Shown here piece by piece: positions 1 to 7,199 of a DNA stretch of 10,564 bases (position 1 is the first letter of the stretch; every line of letters begins with the position of its first letter). The position numbers were made by a program, and so were the translations under genes. Source of the DNA: JBCCEV01 sp039030125 (lineage in GTDB: Bacteria; Pseudomonadota; Gammaproteobacteria; Ga0077536); contig JBCCEV010000150.1 of assembly GCA_039030125.1 (NCBI GenBank), positions 1 through 10,564 on the forward strand. The letters run 5' to 3'. Under the pieces are notes generated by a model, which had not been told where the DNA came from, searched no databases, and worked only from the letters and a program-made list of their open reading frames with translations.

Positions 1-76
1 ATTCATTCGAAATTAGTTGATACCCTGAGGAAGTTCTATCGTCGCGCTCGGGTTCTGCGTCTATCCAAGCTCACGA

Positions 77-108
77 TCTAAATTTAGAATTCGATCATCG
101 AATCGATG
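77..108. promoter_or_regulatory. Palindrome cluster upstream of aceE (candidate operator)
   Basis: Three short palindromes are packed end to end 44 to 75 bases before the chosen aceE start. TCTAAATTTAGA (77-88) is a perfect 12-base palindrome. ATTCGAT-C-ATCGAAT (89-103) has 7-base arms around one base. CATCGA-A-TCGATG (96-108) overlaps the second. A -10-like hexamer TAGAAT lies at 85-90, across the junction of the first two, but I see no good -35 element 16 to 18 bases before it. Dyads here would suit a dimeric repressor of the pyruvate dehydrogenase operon. The sequence does not match the E. coli PdhR site as I remember it (ATTGGT, three bases, ACCAAT), so the regulator is unknown. The dyads are seen; the operator role is inferred. 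Confidence 0.35.
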
Positions 109-151
109 TGCCCCTGCGTTGTCGTGGTGGTCACGCTCACCGGAGATTGCT

Positions 152-2812
152 ATGGCCGCGTTAATGGATTCCGATCGGGAAGAAACAGAAGAATGGCTTG
201 AGGCGCTCGAGGCGATTATCGAGATCGAGGGCCCGGACCGCGCGCATTTTATTCTCGAAAAACTCATTGCCCAGTCGCGTCGCGCCGGTATCAATCTCCC
301 CTACTCCGCCAATACCGCCTATCTCAACACCATTCCGCCGGACCAAGAGCAATACACGCCGGGCGACCCAGCGCTTGAATGGCGGATCCGATCGATTAAC
401 CGCTGGAATGCCATGGCAATGGTGGTGCGGGCCAACCGGGCTAACAGCGAGCTGGGCGGTCACATCGCGAGTTACGCTTCGGCGGCAACCCTGTATGAAG
501 TTGGCTACAACCATTTCTGGCATGCGCCCAGCGATGCCCACGGTGGCGACTTGATTTTCTTCCAAGGCCATTCGGCTCCCGGAATTTACGCCCGCGCGTT
601 CTTACTCGGACTCCTTGATGAACAAGCACTGGATGGGTTCCGCCAGGAATCCAAACGCTCTGAAGGCGCCAGTGGCTTGTCATCTTACCCGCACCCTTGG
701 CTCATGCCCGACTTCTGGCAATTCCCAACCGTGTCGATGGGCTTGGGCCCGATCATGGCCATCTATCAGGCGCGATTTCTGCGCTATCTCGAAAATCGCG
801 AGCTGCTGCCCAGACAGAACCGCAAGGTGTGGGCGTTCATGGGCGATGGCGAGATGGACGAACCCGAGGCCTTTGGCGCTGCGGCACTGGCCTCACGCGA
901 GAACCTCGATAATTTGGTCTTCGTCATCAACTGCAATTTGCAGCGGCTTGATGGGCCTGTGCGAGGCAACGGCAAAATCATTCAAGAGCTTGAATCTGAT
1001 TTCCGGGGCGCGGGTTGGAATGTCATTAAGGTCGTTTGGGGCTCGCTGTGGGACCCGCTGATCGCGAAAGACCGCGATGGATATCTGCAAAAACGCATGG
1101 AAGAAGCGGTCGACGGCGAATACCAGGCCATGAAGGCCTTCAACGGTGCCTACGTTCGTGAACACTTCTTTGGTAAGTATCCGGAGCTGGCAGCGATGGT
1201 CGCCAACATGAGCGACGATGACATCTGGCGACTCAACCGCGGCGGACATGACCCCCACAAGGTCTACGCCGCTTATGCGCAAGCGGTCAGCCATACCGGG
1301 CAGCCCACGGTGATCCTGTGCAAAACCGTCAAGGGTTACGGGATGGGCGCCGCCGGCGAGGGGAGGATGATCACCCATCAGCAGAAGAAGCTCGATGATT
1401 CGGCGATTAAACATATTCGCGATCGCTTCGACCTGCCGATCCCCGACGAGGAAATCAGCGACATCCCTTACTACAAGCCAGGCGAAGACGCGCCTGAAAT
1501 GGTCTACCTGCGGGAGCGAACCGAGGCGATGGGCGGCTTCTTGCCGCAGCGCCGGCAAACTGCACCGCCGATCAACATCCCGGATCTCGAAATCTTCAAC
1601 CAAGTCCTACAGGGCACCGGCGATCGTGAGATTTCAACAACGATGGCATTCGTGCGCTGCTTAAGCGCATTGGCGAGAGACAAGGAAATTGGCCCTCGGG
1701 TGGTCCCGATCGTCCCCGATGAAGCGCGCACCTTTGGTATGGAAGGGATGTTTAGACAGTTGGGGATCTACTCTGCGGTCGGGCAACTCTACGAACCCGT
1801 CGACCACGACGAGCTGATGTATTACCGCGAAGACCAAAAAGGCCAATTTCTGGAAGAAGGCATTACCGAAGCAGGTGGCATGTGCTCATGGATTGCGGCC
1901 GCGACGGCCTACACCAATCATGCCTTGCAGATGATCCCGTTCTTCATCTACTACTCGATGTTTGGATTTCAGCGCATTGGCGATTTGGCCTGGGCAGCCG
2001 GTGACATGCAGGCCCGGGGATTTTTGCTCGGTGGCACCGCCGGACGTACAACGCTCTCTGGCGAAGGGCTACAACACCAGGACGGGCATAGCCTGATCAT
2101 GTCGGCGACGATCCCGAATTGCGTGAGCTACGACCCAACCTTTGGGTATGAGCTGGCGGTGATCATTCACCGAGGCATGAAGCGGATGTATGAGGACCAA
2201 GAGAATGTCTTCTACTACATCACCGTGATGAACGAAAACTACCAGCACCCAGAGCTCCCCAGCGGCGTCGAGGAAGACATCGTTAAAGGGATGTATCTGT
2301 TGGAAACGTCCAGCGATGCACAGGTGCAACTGATGGGTAGCGGCACCATTTTGCATGAAGTGATCGCCGCGCGAGCGCTGCTGGCAGAAGACTTCGGCAT
2401 TAACGCCAACGTTTGGAGCGTAACCAGCTTTAACGAGCTGCGACGCGAAGGACTCGATTGCGAGCGTTGGAACCGGTTGCATCCTACCGAAACGCCTAAA
2501 GAAAGCTTCGTCGCACAGCAATTGTCGAGCGCCACCGGACCATGTATCGCGGCGACCGACTATATTAAGAGTTACCCCGATCAAATCCGTGAATTCATCA
2601 AACAGCGTTACGTCGTGCTCGGCACCGATGGCTTCGGCCGTTCGGATTCGCGCAGTGCATTACGAGAGTTTTTTGAAGTTAATCGCCATTACATCGTGCT
2701 ATCGGCGCTTAAAGCGCTGGCCGATGAAGGATCGATTGGCCTGGAAAAAGTGGCCGAAGCGATTGCCAAGTATGACATCGACCCGAATAAACCGAATCCA
2801 ACCCATGTTTGA
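152..2812 (+). CDS. aceE: Pyruvate dehydrogenase E1 component, homodimeric type
   Basis: AceE is the thiamine-diphosphate-dependent E1 of the cytoplasmic pyruvate dehydrogenase complex. It decarboxylates pyruvate and passes the acetyl group to the lipoyl arms of AceF. The frame is open from a TTG at 119, but the ATG at 152 has GGAG at 142-145, six bases upstream, and gives 886 residues against 887 in E. coli. The diphosphate-binding motif starts with GDGEMDE at residues 231-237 and ends with NCNLQRLDGPV at 260-270. The flexible-loop histidine (ITHQQKK) is H409 and the glutamate of EGITEAGG is E573. From memory the E. coli equivalents are H407 and E571, a constant offset of two. The C-terminal block has DGFGRSDSR, as in the family. 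aceF follows after 30 bases. No frameshift or missing key residue is seen. Confidence 0.97.
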   Translation: MAALMDSDREETEEWLEALEAIIEIEGPDRAHFILEKLIAQSRRAGINLPYSANTAYLNTIPPDQEQYTPGDPALEWRIRSINRWNAMAMVVRANRANSELGGHIASYASAATLYEVGYNHFWHAPSDAHGGDLIFFQGHSAPGIYARAFLLGLLDEQALDGFRQESKRSEGASGLSSYPHPWLMPDFWQFPTVSMGLGPIMAIYQARFLRYLENRELLPRQNRKVWAFMGDGEMDEPEAFGAAALASRENLDNLVFVINCNLQRLDGPVRGNGKIIQELESDFRGAGWNVIKVVWGSLWDPLIAKDRDGYLQKRMEEAVDGEYQAMKAFNGAYVREHFFGKYPELAAMVANMSDDDIWRLNRGGHDPHKVYAAYAQAVSHTGQPTVILCKTVKGYGMGAAGEGRMITHQQKKLDDSAIKHIRDRFDLPIPDEEISDIPYYKPGEDAPEMVYLRERTEAMGGFLPQRRQTAPPINIPDLEIFNQVLQGTGDREISTTMAFVRCLSALARDKEIGPRVVPIVPDEARTFGMEGMFRQLGIYSAVGQLYEPVDHDELMYYREDQKGQFLEEGITEAGGMCSWIAAATAYTNHALQMIPFFIYYSMFGFQRIGDLAWAAGDMQARGFLLGGTAGRTTLSGEGLQHQDGHSLIMSATIPNCVSYDPTFGYELAVIIHRGMKRMYEDQENVFYYITVMNENYQHPELPSGVEEDIVKGMYLLETSSDAQVQLMGSGTILHEVIAARALLAEDFGINANVWSVTSFNELRREGLDCERWNRLHPTETPKESFVAQQLSSATGPCIAATDYIKSYPDQIREFIKQRYVVLGTDGFGRSDSRSALREFFEVNRHYIVLSALKALADEGSIGLEKVAEAIAKYDIDPNKPNPTHV

Positions 2813-2842
2813 TCATGCTGAGTAAGCGAAGTAGCCACCAAC

Positions 2843-4483
2843 ATGAGTGAAGCGATTCAGATTTTAGTTCCTGATATCGGTGATTTCGAAGACGTCGATG
2901 TGATCGATATTCTCGTCTCGCCCGGGCAATCGGTGGTGCCAGAAGACCCTTTAATTACGCTTGAATCAGACAAGGCAACCATGGACATTCCGGCGCCCGC
3001 CGCGGGTACCGTGGCAGACATTCTCGTTAAGGTGGGCGATAAGGTTTCCGAAGGCTCACTGATTGTCACGATTAACAGCGAGCAGGCCGCGGCCCCACCG
3101 CCGGCACCAGCGCCGCAGGCGAACGACACGCAGCCGCCGGTCCCCGATCCTGCCCCACCACCCCAAGAGCCCGCCCACAGCGCGGCTCCGGTGCCGGCAC
3201 CGGCGAAGACCGAGTCAAGCACGCTGTATGTCACTGTCCCGGATATCGGCGATTTCGATAATGTTGATGTTATCGATGTGATGGTGGCGGTGGGCGATGC
3301 GATCAATCCAGAGGATCCTTTGATCACGCTGGAATCGGACAAAGCAACCATGGATGTGCCAGCGCCAATGCCCGGCACGATCGAATCCATCGGCGTCAAA
3401 GTTGGCGACAAGGTCTCGCAAGGCGATTTGATATTGACCCTTAGCACCTCGGCCGCCGTCGAAGCGCCAGCGACTGCGCCAACCCCGCAAGCCGACGTGC
3501 CCCCGCCGGCCGCAAGCTCCGCACCAGCGCCGCGGCCAGAGCGCCCCCGTGCAGCGTCTCCAAGTAGCGCCGCGGATCAGACCAAGAAAGCCCACGCGAG
3601 CCCCAGTGTGCGTAAGTTCGCGCGCGAGCTGGGCGTCGATGTCGGCAAACTTAGCGGCACCGGGCCTAAGAACCGGATTTTGAAAAGTGACGTCAAAAGC
3701 TTCGTCAAGACGGCGATGCAAAGCGGCGCTAGCGGCGCAACCGGTTTCAATGTCGCCCAACTACCCGACATCGACTTCGCTAAGTTCGGTCCCGTTGAGA
3801 GCACCGAATTATCCAAAATCAAGAAGCTCACCGGCGTCAACATGCATCGCGCGTGGGTGACGGCCCCGCACGTGTTCCAAATGGATGAGGCCGACATTAC
3901 CGAGCTCGAAGCATTCCGAAAATCGAAACAGGAAGAAGCCGAAGCGCGAGGCGCAAAGTTGACGCTGCTCGCTTTTCTCGCCAAGGCTTGCGTCGCCGCC
4001 CTACGCAAGTACCCCAACTTCAATGCCTCGCTATCAAACGACGGTCAATCTCTGGTTCTTAAGCACTACTACCACATCGGAATGGCCGTCAACACCGAAC
4101 AAGGCTTGCTCGTACCAGTTGTTCGCGATGTCGACAAAAAAGGTTTGTTCGAATTGGCAAGTGAGATGCGCGTGATAGCCACCAAGGCGCGCGATCGCAA
4201 ACTTTCGCCGGCCGACATGCAAGGCGGTTGCTTTACCATTTCCAGCCTAGGTGGCGTTGGTGGTACTGCGTTCACCCCGATCATCAACGTTCCCGAAGTT
4301 GCGATCTTGGGCGTTTCACCGGCTGCAATGAAACCCGTGTATCGAGATGACGAGTTTGTGCCGCGCCTGATGCTGCCGTTCACCTTGTCTTACGACCATC
4401 GGGTGATCGACGGCGTCGCCGGCGCCCAGTTCACCTCCTATTTGACCCAATTGCTCTCGGACATCCGGCAACTACTTCTCTAG
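2843..4483 (+). CDS. aceF: Dihydrolipoyllysine-residue acetyltransferase (E2 of pyruvate dehydrogenase)
   Basis: AceF is the core acyltransferase of the pyruvate dehydrogenase complex; it moves acetyl groups from E1 to CoA. The 546 residues divide into lipoyl domain 1 (about 7-78, lysine K44 in SDKATMD), an Ala/Pro-rich linker, lipoyl domain 2 (about 130-201, lysine K167 in the same motif), a second Ala/Pro linker, the E3/E1-binding domain (about 252-290, SPSVRKFARELGVDVGKL) and the catalytic domain (about 310-546). The active-site motif DHRVIDG puts the catalytic histidine at 519 and aspartate at 523. Domains 1 and 2 match at 48 of 69 positions (residues 9-77 and 132-200), which suggests tandem duplication or homogenisation. 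E. coli AceF has three lipoyl domains; two is common elsewhere. The ribosome site before the ATG is weak, and translation probably depends partly on aceE. No lpd gene follows. Confidence 0.96.
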   Translation: MSEAIQILVPDIGDFEDVDVIDILVSPGQSVVPEDPLITLESDKATMDIPAPAAGTVADILVKVGDKVSEGSLIVTINSEQAAAPPPAPAPQANDTQPPVPDPAPPPQEPAHSAAPVPAPAKTESSTLYVTVPDIGDFDNVDVIDVMVAVGDAINPEDPLITLESDKATMDVPAPMPGTIESIGVKVGDKVSQGDLILTLSTSAAVEAPATAPTPQADVPPPAASSAPAPRPERPRAASPSSAADQTKKAHASPSVRKFARELGVDVGKLSGTGPKNRILKSDVKSFVKTAMQSGASGATGFNVAQLPDIDFAKFGPVESTELSKIKKLTGVNMHRAWVTAPHVFQMDEADITELEAFRKSKQEEAEARGAKLTLLAFLAKACVAALRKYPNFNASLSNDGQSLVLKHYYHIGMAVNTEQGLLVPVVRDVDKKGLFELASEMRVIATKARDRKLSPADMQGGCFTISSLGGVGGTAFTPIINVPEVAILGVSPAAMKPVYRDDEFVPRLMLPFTLSYDHRVIDGVAGAQFTSYLTQLLSDIRQLLL

Positions 4484-4828
4484 ACCCACGATCGAGCCTC
4501 TTGGATCGCCCGCATCGATGCGCGAAGTGGTGTCGATCCGATTGTTCGATCCCCCCCACCAGCCTAGCGAGGAGCGAAACAGCCACCGCTAACACGAAGC
4601 GGCGATGGTTGTGACCCGCCTCCCAACGCGCCGCCTGTGGCTCTCGAAGACCTTCGATCACAATTGACCTTCGCGCGCTTTATCCCTGGTTGAAGCTCGC
4701 ATCGCTCCATTCATTTTGAACTTCTGTTGTTCATGACCGCCCGACAGGGCTGGGGGTTTCGAATGACGCGTCCCTCAACAGTGCTGTTAGTATCAGCGCT
4801 GCCCGTTTGGATACTCTGGAGACCAGCA
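4484..4828. other. Intergenic region with inverted repeats, no convincing gene
   Basis: About 345 bases separate aceF from the chosen amidase start. A perfect 12-base palindrome CGCATCGATGCG (4511-4522) lies inside a wider inverted repeat GGATCG (4503-4508) / CGATCC (4534-4539), so a branched stem is possible. CGATCC recurs at 4547-4552 and a run of seven C follows at 4551-4557. A weaker hairpin CCGCT/AGCGG lies near 4586-4602. None is followed by a T tract, so I do not call an intrinsic terminator, although the first structure could mark the 3' end of the aceEF message. TTGACC at 4664-4669 resembles a -35 element but has no partner -10 at the right distance. Part of 4727-4828 reads as an in-frame upstream extension of the amidase gene. 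Confidence 0.5.
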
Positions 4829-6325
4829 ATGGCGATTGCCAAACCCAGTGCGGATGCGGTCCGCGAACTCGCTGACTCGATCTATATTGATGTTGACGTT
4901 GAAGAAGCTTTCGAGTTTGCCGATCTGCTTGCCAACAATCTGGCCATCTACGAAGCGCTCGACGCGCTCCCCGATGATCTCCCGCCAGTCAAATATCCGC
5001 GCACCACAGGCCACGCGCCAACACCGGCTGAGAACCCATTAAACGCGTGGTATTGGCAGACCGATATTCAAGGGGCCGCGCGGGGCAAGTTAAAGGGGCA
5101 GCGAGTCGCCTTCAAAGACAACATCATGGTTGCTGGCGTACCGATGATGAACGGCGCCTCAACCCTGGAGGGCTATGTGCCCGACACCGACGCCACGGTC
5201 GTTACACGCGTGCTCGATGCCGGCGGGATCGTCGCCGGTAAGGCGCACAGTGAGTATTTTTGTACCTCCGGCGGTAGCCATACCAATGCCAAGGGCCCGA
5301 TCAGAAACCCCCATGATCCAAGCCGCACGGCCGGTGGCTCATCCTCGGGGTGTGCGGCCCTGTTGGCCAACGGCGATATTGACCTTGCGGTGGGGACCGA
5401 TCATGGCGGCTCGTGCCGGATCCCCGCAGCTTTTTGCGGCGTGGTTGGCATGAAAGCAACCTTCGGACTAGTGCCCTACACCGGCACCATGCCCATCGAT
5501 ATGACCATCGACTACGTCGGTCCGATGACCAAGAACGTCGCCGACAATGCGCTATTGCTCGAAGTCTTGGCCGGTGCCGATGGTATCGATCCCAATCAAC
5601 GTGGCATTAAGACCAGCCGATACACCAAAGATCTCGACGGCGGCGTTAAAGGTCTAAAGATCGGGATCTTGAAAGAAGGTTTCGGGCATGACAATTCAGA
5701 TCCAGAACTCGACGAGTGCGTGCGCGCGGCCGCTAAGAAATTGGCAAAGCTAGGCGCGGAAGTCGCCGAGATTTCCGTGCCCCTGCATTTGGCGAGCGCA
5801 GCGATTTGGACGCCGGTTTACATCGAAGGCCTAGTCGTTTCCATGATGCATGACAACGGCTTCGGCAAGAACCGCAGTGGCGGTTTCGTACCCAGCTTGA
5901 TGCGCTACCATGCCGCCTGGCGCGAGCAAACCCACAAGTTCGGCCCACAAACAAAGCTCGTCTTGTTAACCGGTGAATACATGACCCAGGCGTATGGTGG
6001 TTTGTATTACGCCAAGGCGCAAAATCTGCGGCCGCGCTTGACTCGCGCCTATGACGAAGCCTTCGAGAATTGTGATCTGTTGCTAATGCCGACACTGCCA
6101 ATCACGGCGACTGAAATCCCGCCCGCAAACGCAGGGCCCAGCGAGATCGTCGCCCGGGCCCTGGAAATGGTGCCTAATACGCCCGCCTTTGATATGACGG
6201 GTCATCCCGCTATCTCAATCCCCTGCGGTGATGTGGGTGGCTTGCCGGTCGGCATGATGTTGGTTGGCCGGCATTTCGAGGAAGGAACGGTTTATCGTGC
6301 CGCGCAAGCGTTCGAAGGAAGCTGA
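4829..6325 (+). CDS. Amidase-signature family amidase, Rhodococcus enantioselective-amidase type
   Basis: This is a serine hydrolase that cleaves carboxamides to acid and ammonia; its natural substrate cannot be told from sequence. The Ser-cisSer-Lys triad is complete: K96 in VAFKDN, S171 as the first serine of GGSSSG, and nucleophile S195 in GTDHGGSCRIPAAFCG. These numbers match, from memory, the triad of Rhodococcus sp. N-771 amidase, and segments such as ENPLNAWYW, VAGVPMMNG and TFGLVPYTG also look like that group. The frame is open from a TTG at 4727 with further ATGs at 4733 and 4763. The start at 4829 is preferred because GGAG at 4818-4821 sits seven bases upstream, the 498-residue product begins like the family, and the numbering agrees. 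Starting at 4763 would add 22 residues with a hydrophobic, signal-like stretch. No nitrile hydratase or nitrilase gene is nearby. The 3' end overlaps a small membrane ORF. Confidence 0.88.
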   Translation: MAIAKPSADAVRELADSIYIDVDVEEAFEFADLLANNLAIYEALDALPDDLPPVKYPRTTGHAPTPAENPLNAWYWQTDIQGAARGKLKGQRVAFKDNIMVAGVPMMNGASTLEGYVPDTDATVVTRVLDAGGIVAGKAHSEYFCTSGGSHTNAKGPIRNPHDPSRTAGGSSSGCAALLANGDIDLAVGTDHGGSCRIPAAFCGVVGMKATFGLVPYTGTMPIDMTIDYVGPMTKNVADNALLLEVLAGADGIDPNQRGIKTSRYTKDLDGGVKGLKIGILKEGFGHDNSDPELDECVRAAAKKLAKLGAEVAEISVPLHLASAAIWTPVYIEGLVVSMMHDNGFGKNRSGGFVPSLMRYHAAWREQTHKFGPQTKLVLLTGEYMTQAYGGLYYAKAQNLRPRLTRAYDEAFENCDLLLMPTLPITATEIPPANAGPSEIVARALEMVPNTPAFDMTGHPAISIPCGDVGGLPVGMMLVGRHFEEGTVYRAAQAFEGS

Positions 6326-6452
6326 CAAGGGGGCGCAACCGCCCGCCTCGATGCCAATATCGGGGCTTATTCGTCTTGCAATATTGGGCGCGTTCATTGT
6401 TGCCGCTCTCGCTTACCTCCTCGGCCATGCTTTGGTTATTGTCAGCAAATAG
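6297..6452 (+). CDS. Probable small single-pass membrane protein, 51 residues
   Basis: I do not recognise this family. Reading from the GTG at 6297 gives 51 residues: a basic N-terminus starting PRKRSKEADK, a short linker, then one hydrophobic segment at about residues 22-48 (from GLIRLAIL to HALVIV) ending in SK. It overlaps the last 29 bases of the amidase gene in another frame. A purine-rich stretch GAGGAAGGAA lies about ten bases before the GTG. An ATG at 6351 would leave a 33-residue peptide with little beyond the membrane segment, and a TTG at 6264 would give 62 residues. The stop at 6450-6452 is three bases before the hspQ ATG, which has no clear ribosome site of its own, so translational coupling is plausible. 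Evidence is position and hydrophobicity only; it could be chance. Confidence 0.45.
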   Translation: MPRKRSKEADKGAQPPASMPISGLIRLAILGAFIVAALAYLLGHALVIVSK

Positions 6453-6455
6453 CCG

Positions 6456-6776
6456 ATGAGTCGGATCAGCACCGCGCTATTTTCGATTGGCGACATCGTG
6501 TATCACCAGCGCTTTGATTATCGCGGCGTTGTGATCGACATCGATGCTGAGTTTTCGCTGAGCGAGAGGTGGTACGAATCTATGGCACGCTCGCGGCCAC
6601 CCAAAGATGCGCCGTGGTATCACGTGCTCGTCGATCAGGGAACTCACCAAACCTACGTCGCTGAGCGCAATCTCGGTCCGGACACGCTCGGCGAGCCCAT
6701 CTCCCACCCGGCAGTGATGGATTACTTTACCGACTTTGTCGACGGCAGGTACATTAGCGAGCTGAAGCGCAACTAA
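6456..6776 (+). CDS. hspQ: Heat shock protein HspQ (YccV family)
   Basis: HspQ is a small cytoplasmic protein, described in E. coli as binding hemimethylated oriC DNA and as a specificity-enhancing factor and substrate of the Lon protease. The product has 106 residues against about 105 in E. coli. Family motifs recalled from E. coli are clear: FSIGDIVYHQRFDYRGVVIDID near the N-terminus, then FSLSE, then APWYHVLVD in the middle, and a region around HQTYVAERNL. The ATG at 6456 is the natural family start. Two TAA stops occur in tandem (6774-6779). It lies three bases after a small membrane ORF and 16 bases before a DUF4870 gene, so it is probably part of that transcript. I looked for a sigma-32 promoter just upstream and found none convincing. 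Confidence 0.93.
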   Translation: MSRISTALFSIGDIVYHQRFDYRGVVIDIDAEFSLSERWYESMARSRPPKDAPWYHVLVDQGTHQTYVAERNLGPDTLGEPISHPAVMDYFTDFVDGRYISELKRN

Positions 6777-6792
6777 TAAGTTGGGACAGGCA

Positions 6793-7173
6793 ATGAATGA
6801 GATCACTGAAACAACAAGCAACTCCGCCGCGCCGTCTCGTGAAGCCCGGCGCATGGCGATGTTCTGCCACCTCGGGGGCCTCGCGATGTTCGTCGTCCCG
6901 TTTGGCAACCTCATCGTGCCGCTCGTGATTTGGCTGCTTAAGCGCGAGGACGATCCCTACATCGACCAACAGGGACGCGAAGCGGTCAACTTCCAGATCA
7001 CCATGCTGATCGCCGCGATTATCGTTGTCCTTTTGATGTTCGTGTTCATCGGCTTTTTGCTTGCACCCCTACTAGGCATTTTCGAACTCGTAATGATCAT
7101 CCTTGGTGCGATACGCGCTAATGACGGCGTCGATTTTCGCTACCCCATCACGATCCGCTTCATCAAGGCCTAG
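6793..7173 (+). CDS. DUF4870 domain-containing membrane protein
   Basis: This 126-residue protein fits the DUF4870 (Tic20-like) family of small inner-membrane proteins, whose function is not established. A polar N-terminus (1-20) is followed by a hydrophobic segment at about 22-48 containing HLGGLAMFVVPFGNLIVPL, a conserved hydrophilic loop with DDPYIDQQGREAVNFQI at about 53-69, and a long hydrophobic stretch at about 70-106 that could hold one long or two close membrane helices. The tail DGVDFRYPITIRFI is also typical. The start at ATG 6793 is chosen over a TTG at 6781 because GGGA at 6783-6786 sits six bases upstream. It follows hspQ by 16 bases and is probably the last gene of that transcript. 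Confidence 0.85.
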   Translation: MNEITETTSNSAAPSREARRMAMFCHLGGLAMFVVPFGNLIVPLVIWLLKREDDPYIDQQGREAVNFQITMLIAAIIVVLLMFVFIGFLLAPLLGIFELVMIILGAIRANDGVDFRYPITIRFIKA

Positions 7174-7180
7174 ACAGGTA

Positions 7181-7199
7181 CGCTGCTTGGGACGCAGCG
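7181..7199 (+). terminator. Short hairpin after the DUF4870 gene (weak terminator candidate)
   Basis: CGCTGC (7181-7186) and GCAGCG (7194-7199) form a six-base GC-rich stem with a seven-base loop, beginning eight bases after the upstream stop codon. It is followed only by CTCGTTT, not a full T tract, so it is a weak intrinsic terminator at best. The loop holds the TTGGGA proposed as the -35 box of the next operon, so the dyad could instead be a regulatory site. Confidence 0.3.

Noticed and set aside
893..1603. Long minus-strand ORF of 236 residues inside aceE
   Set aside because: aceE is conserved across this stretch, and long antisense ORFs are expected opposite GC-rich genes; the product has no recognisable domain.
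2857..3447. Minus-strand 196-residue ORF with an internal repeat opposite aceF
   Set aside because: Its repeat is the reverse-strand shadow of the two lipoyl domains and its Gly/Ala-rich stretches mirror the Ala/Pro linkers.
4503..4557. Intrinsic terminator for aceEF
   Set aside because: Inverted repeats are present but no T tract follows any of them.
4431..4661. Minus-strand 76-residue ORF covering the aceF 3' end and the following gap
   Set aside because: It overlaps coding sequence of aceF, has no ribosome site I can see, and its product is arginine-rich with no family likeness; it fits a chance ORF.
4664..4717. Possible sigma-70 promoter for the amidase run (TTGACC at 4664, TTGAAG near 4689)
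   Set aside because: No hexamer close to TATAAT lies 16-18 bases downstream of either.
6375..6399. Possible sigma-32 promoter for hspQ (CTTGCA with a downstream CAT)
   Set aside because: The spacer is only about 11 bases and the -10 half has just the CAT core, so it falls short of the CTTGAA / CCCCAT-type consensus.
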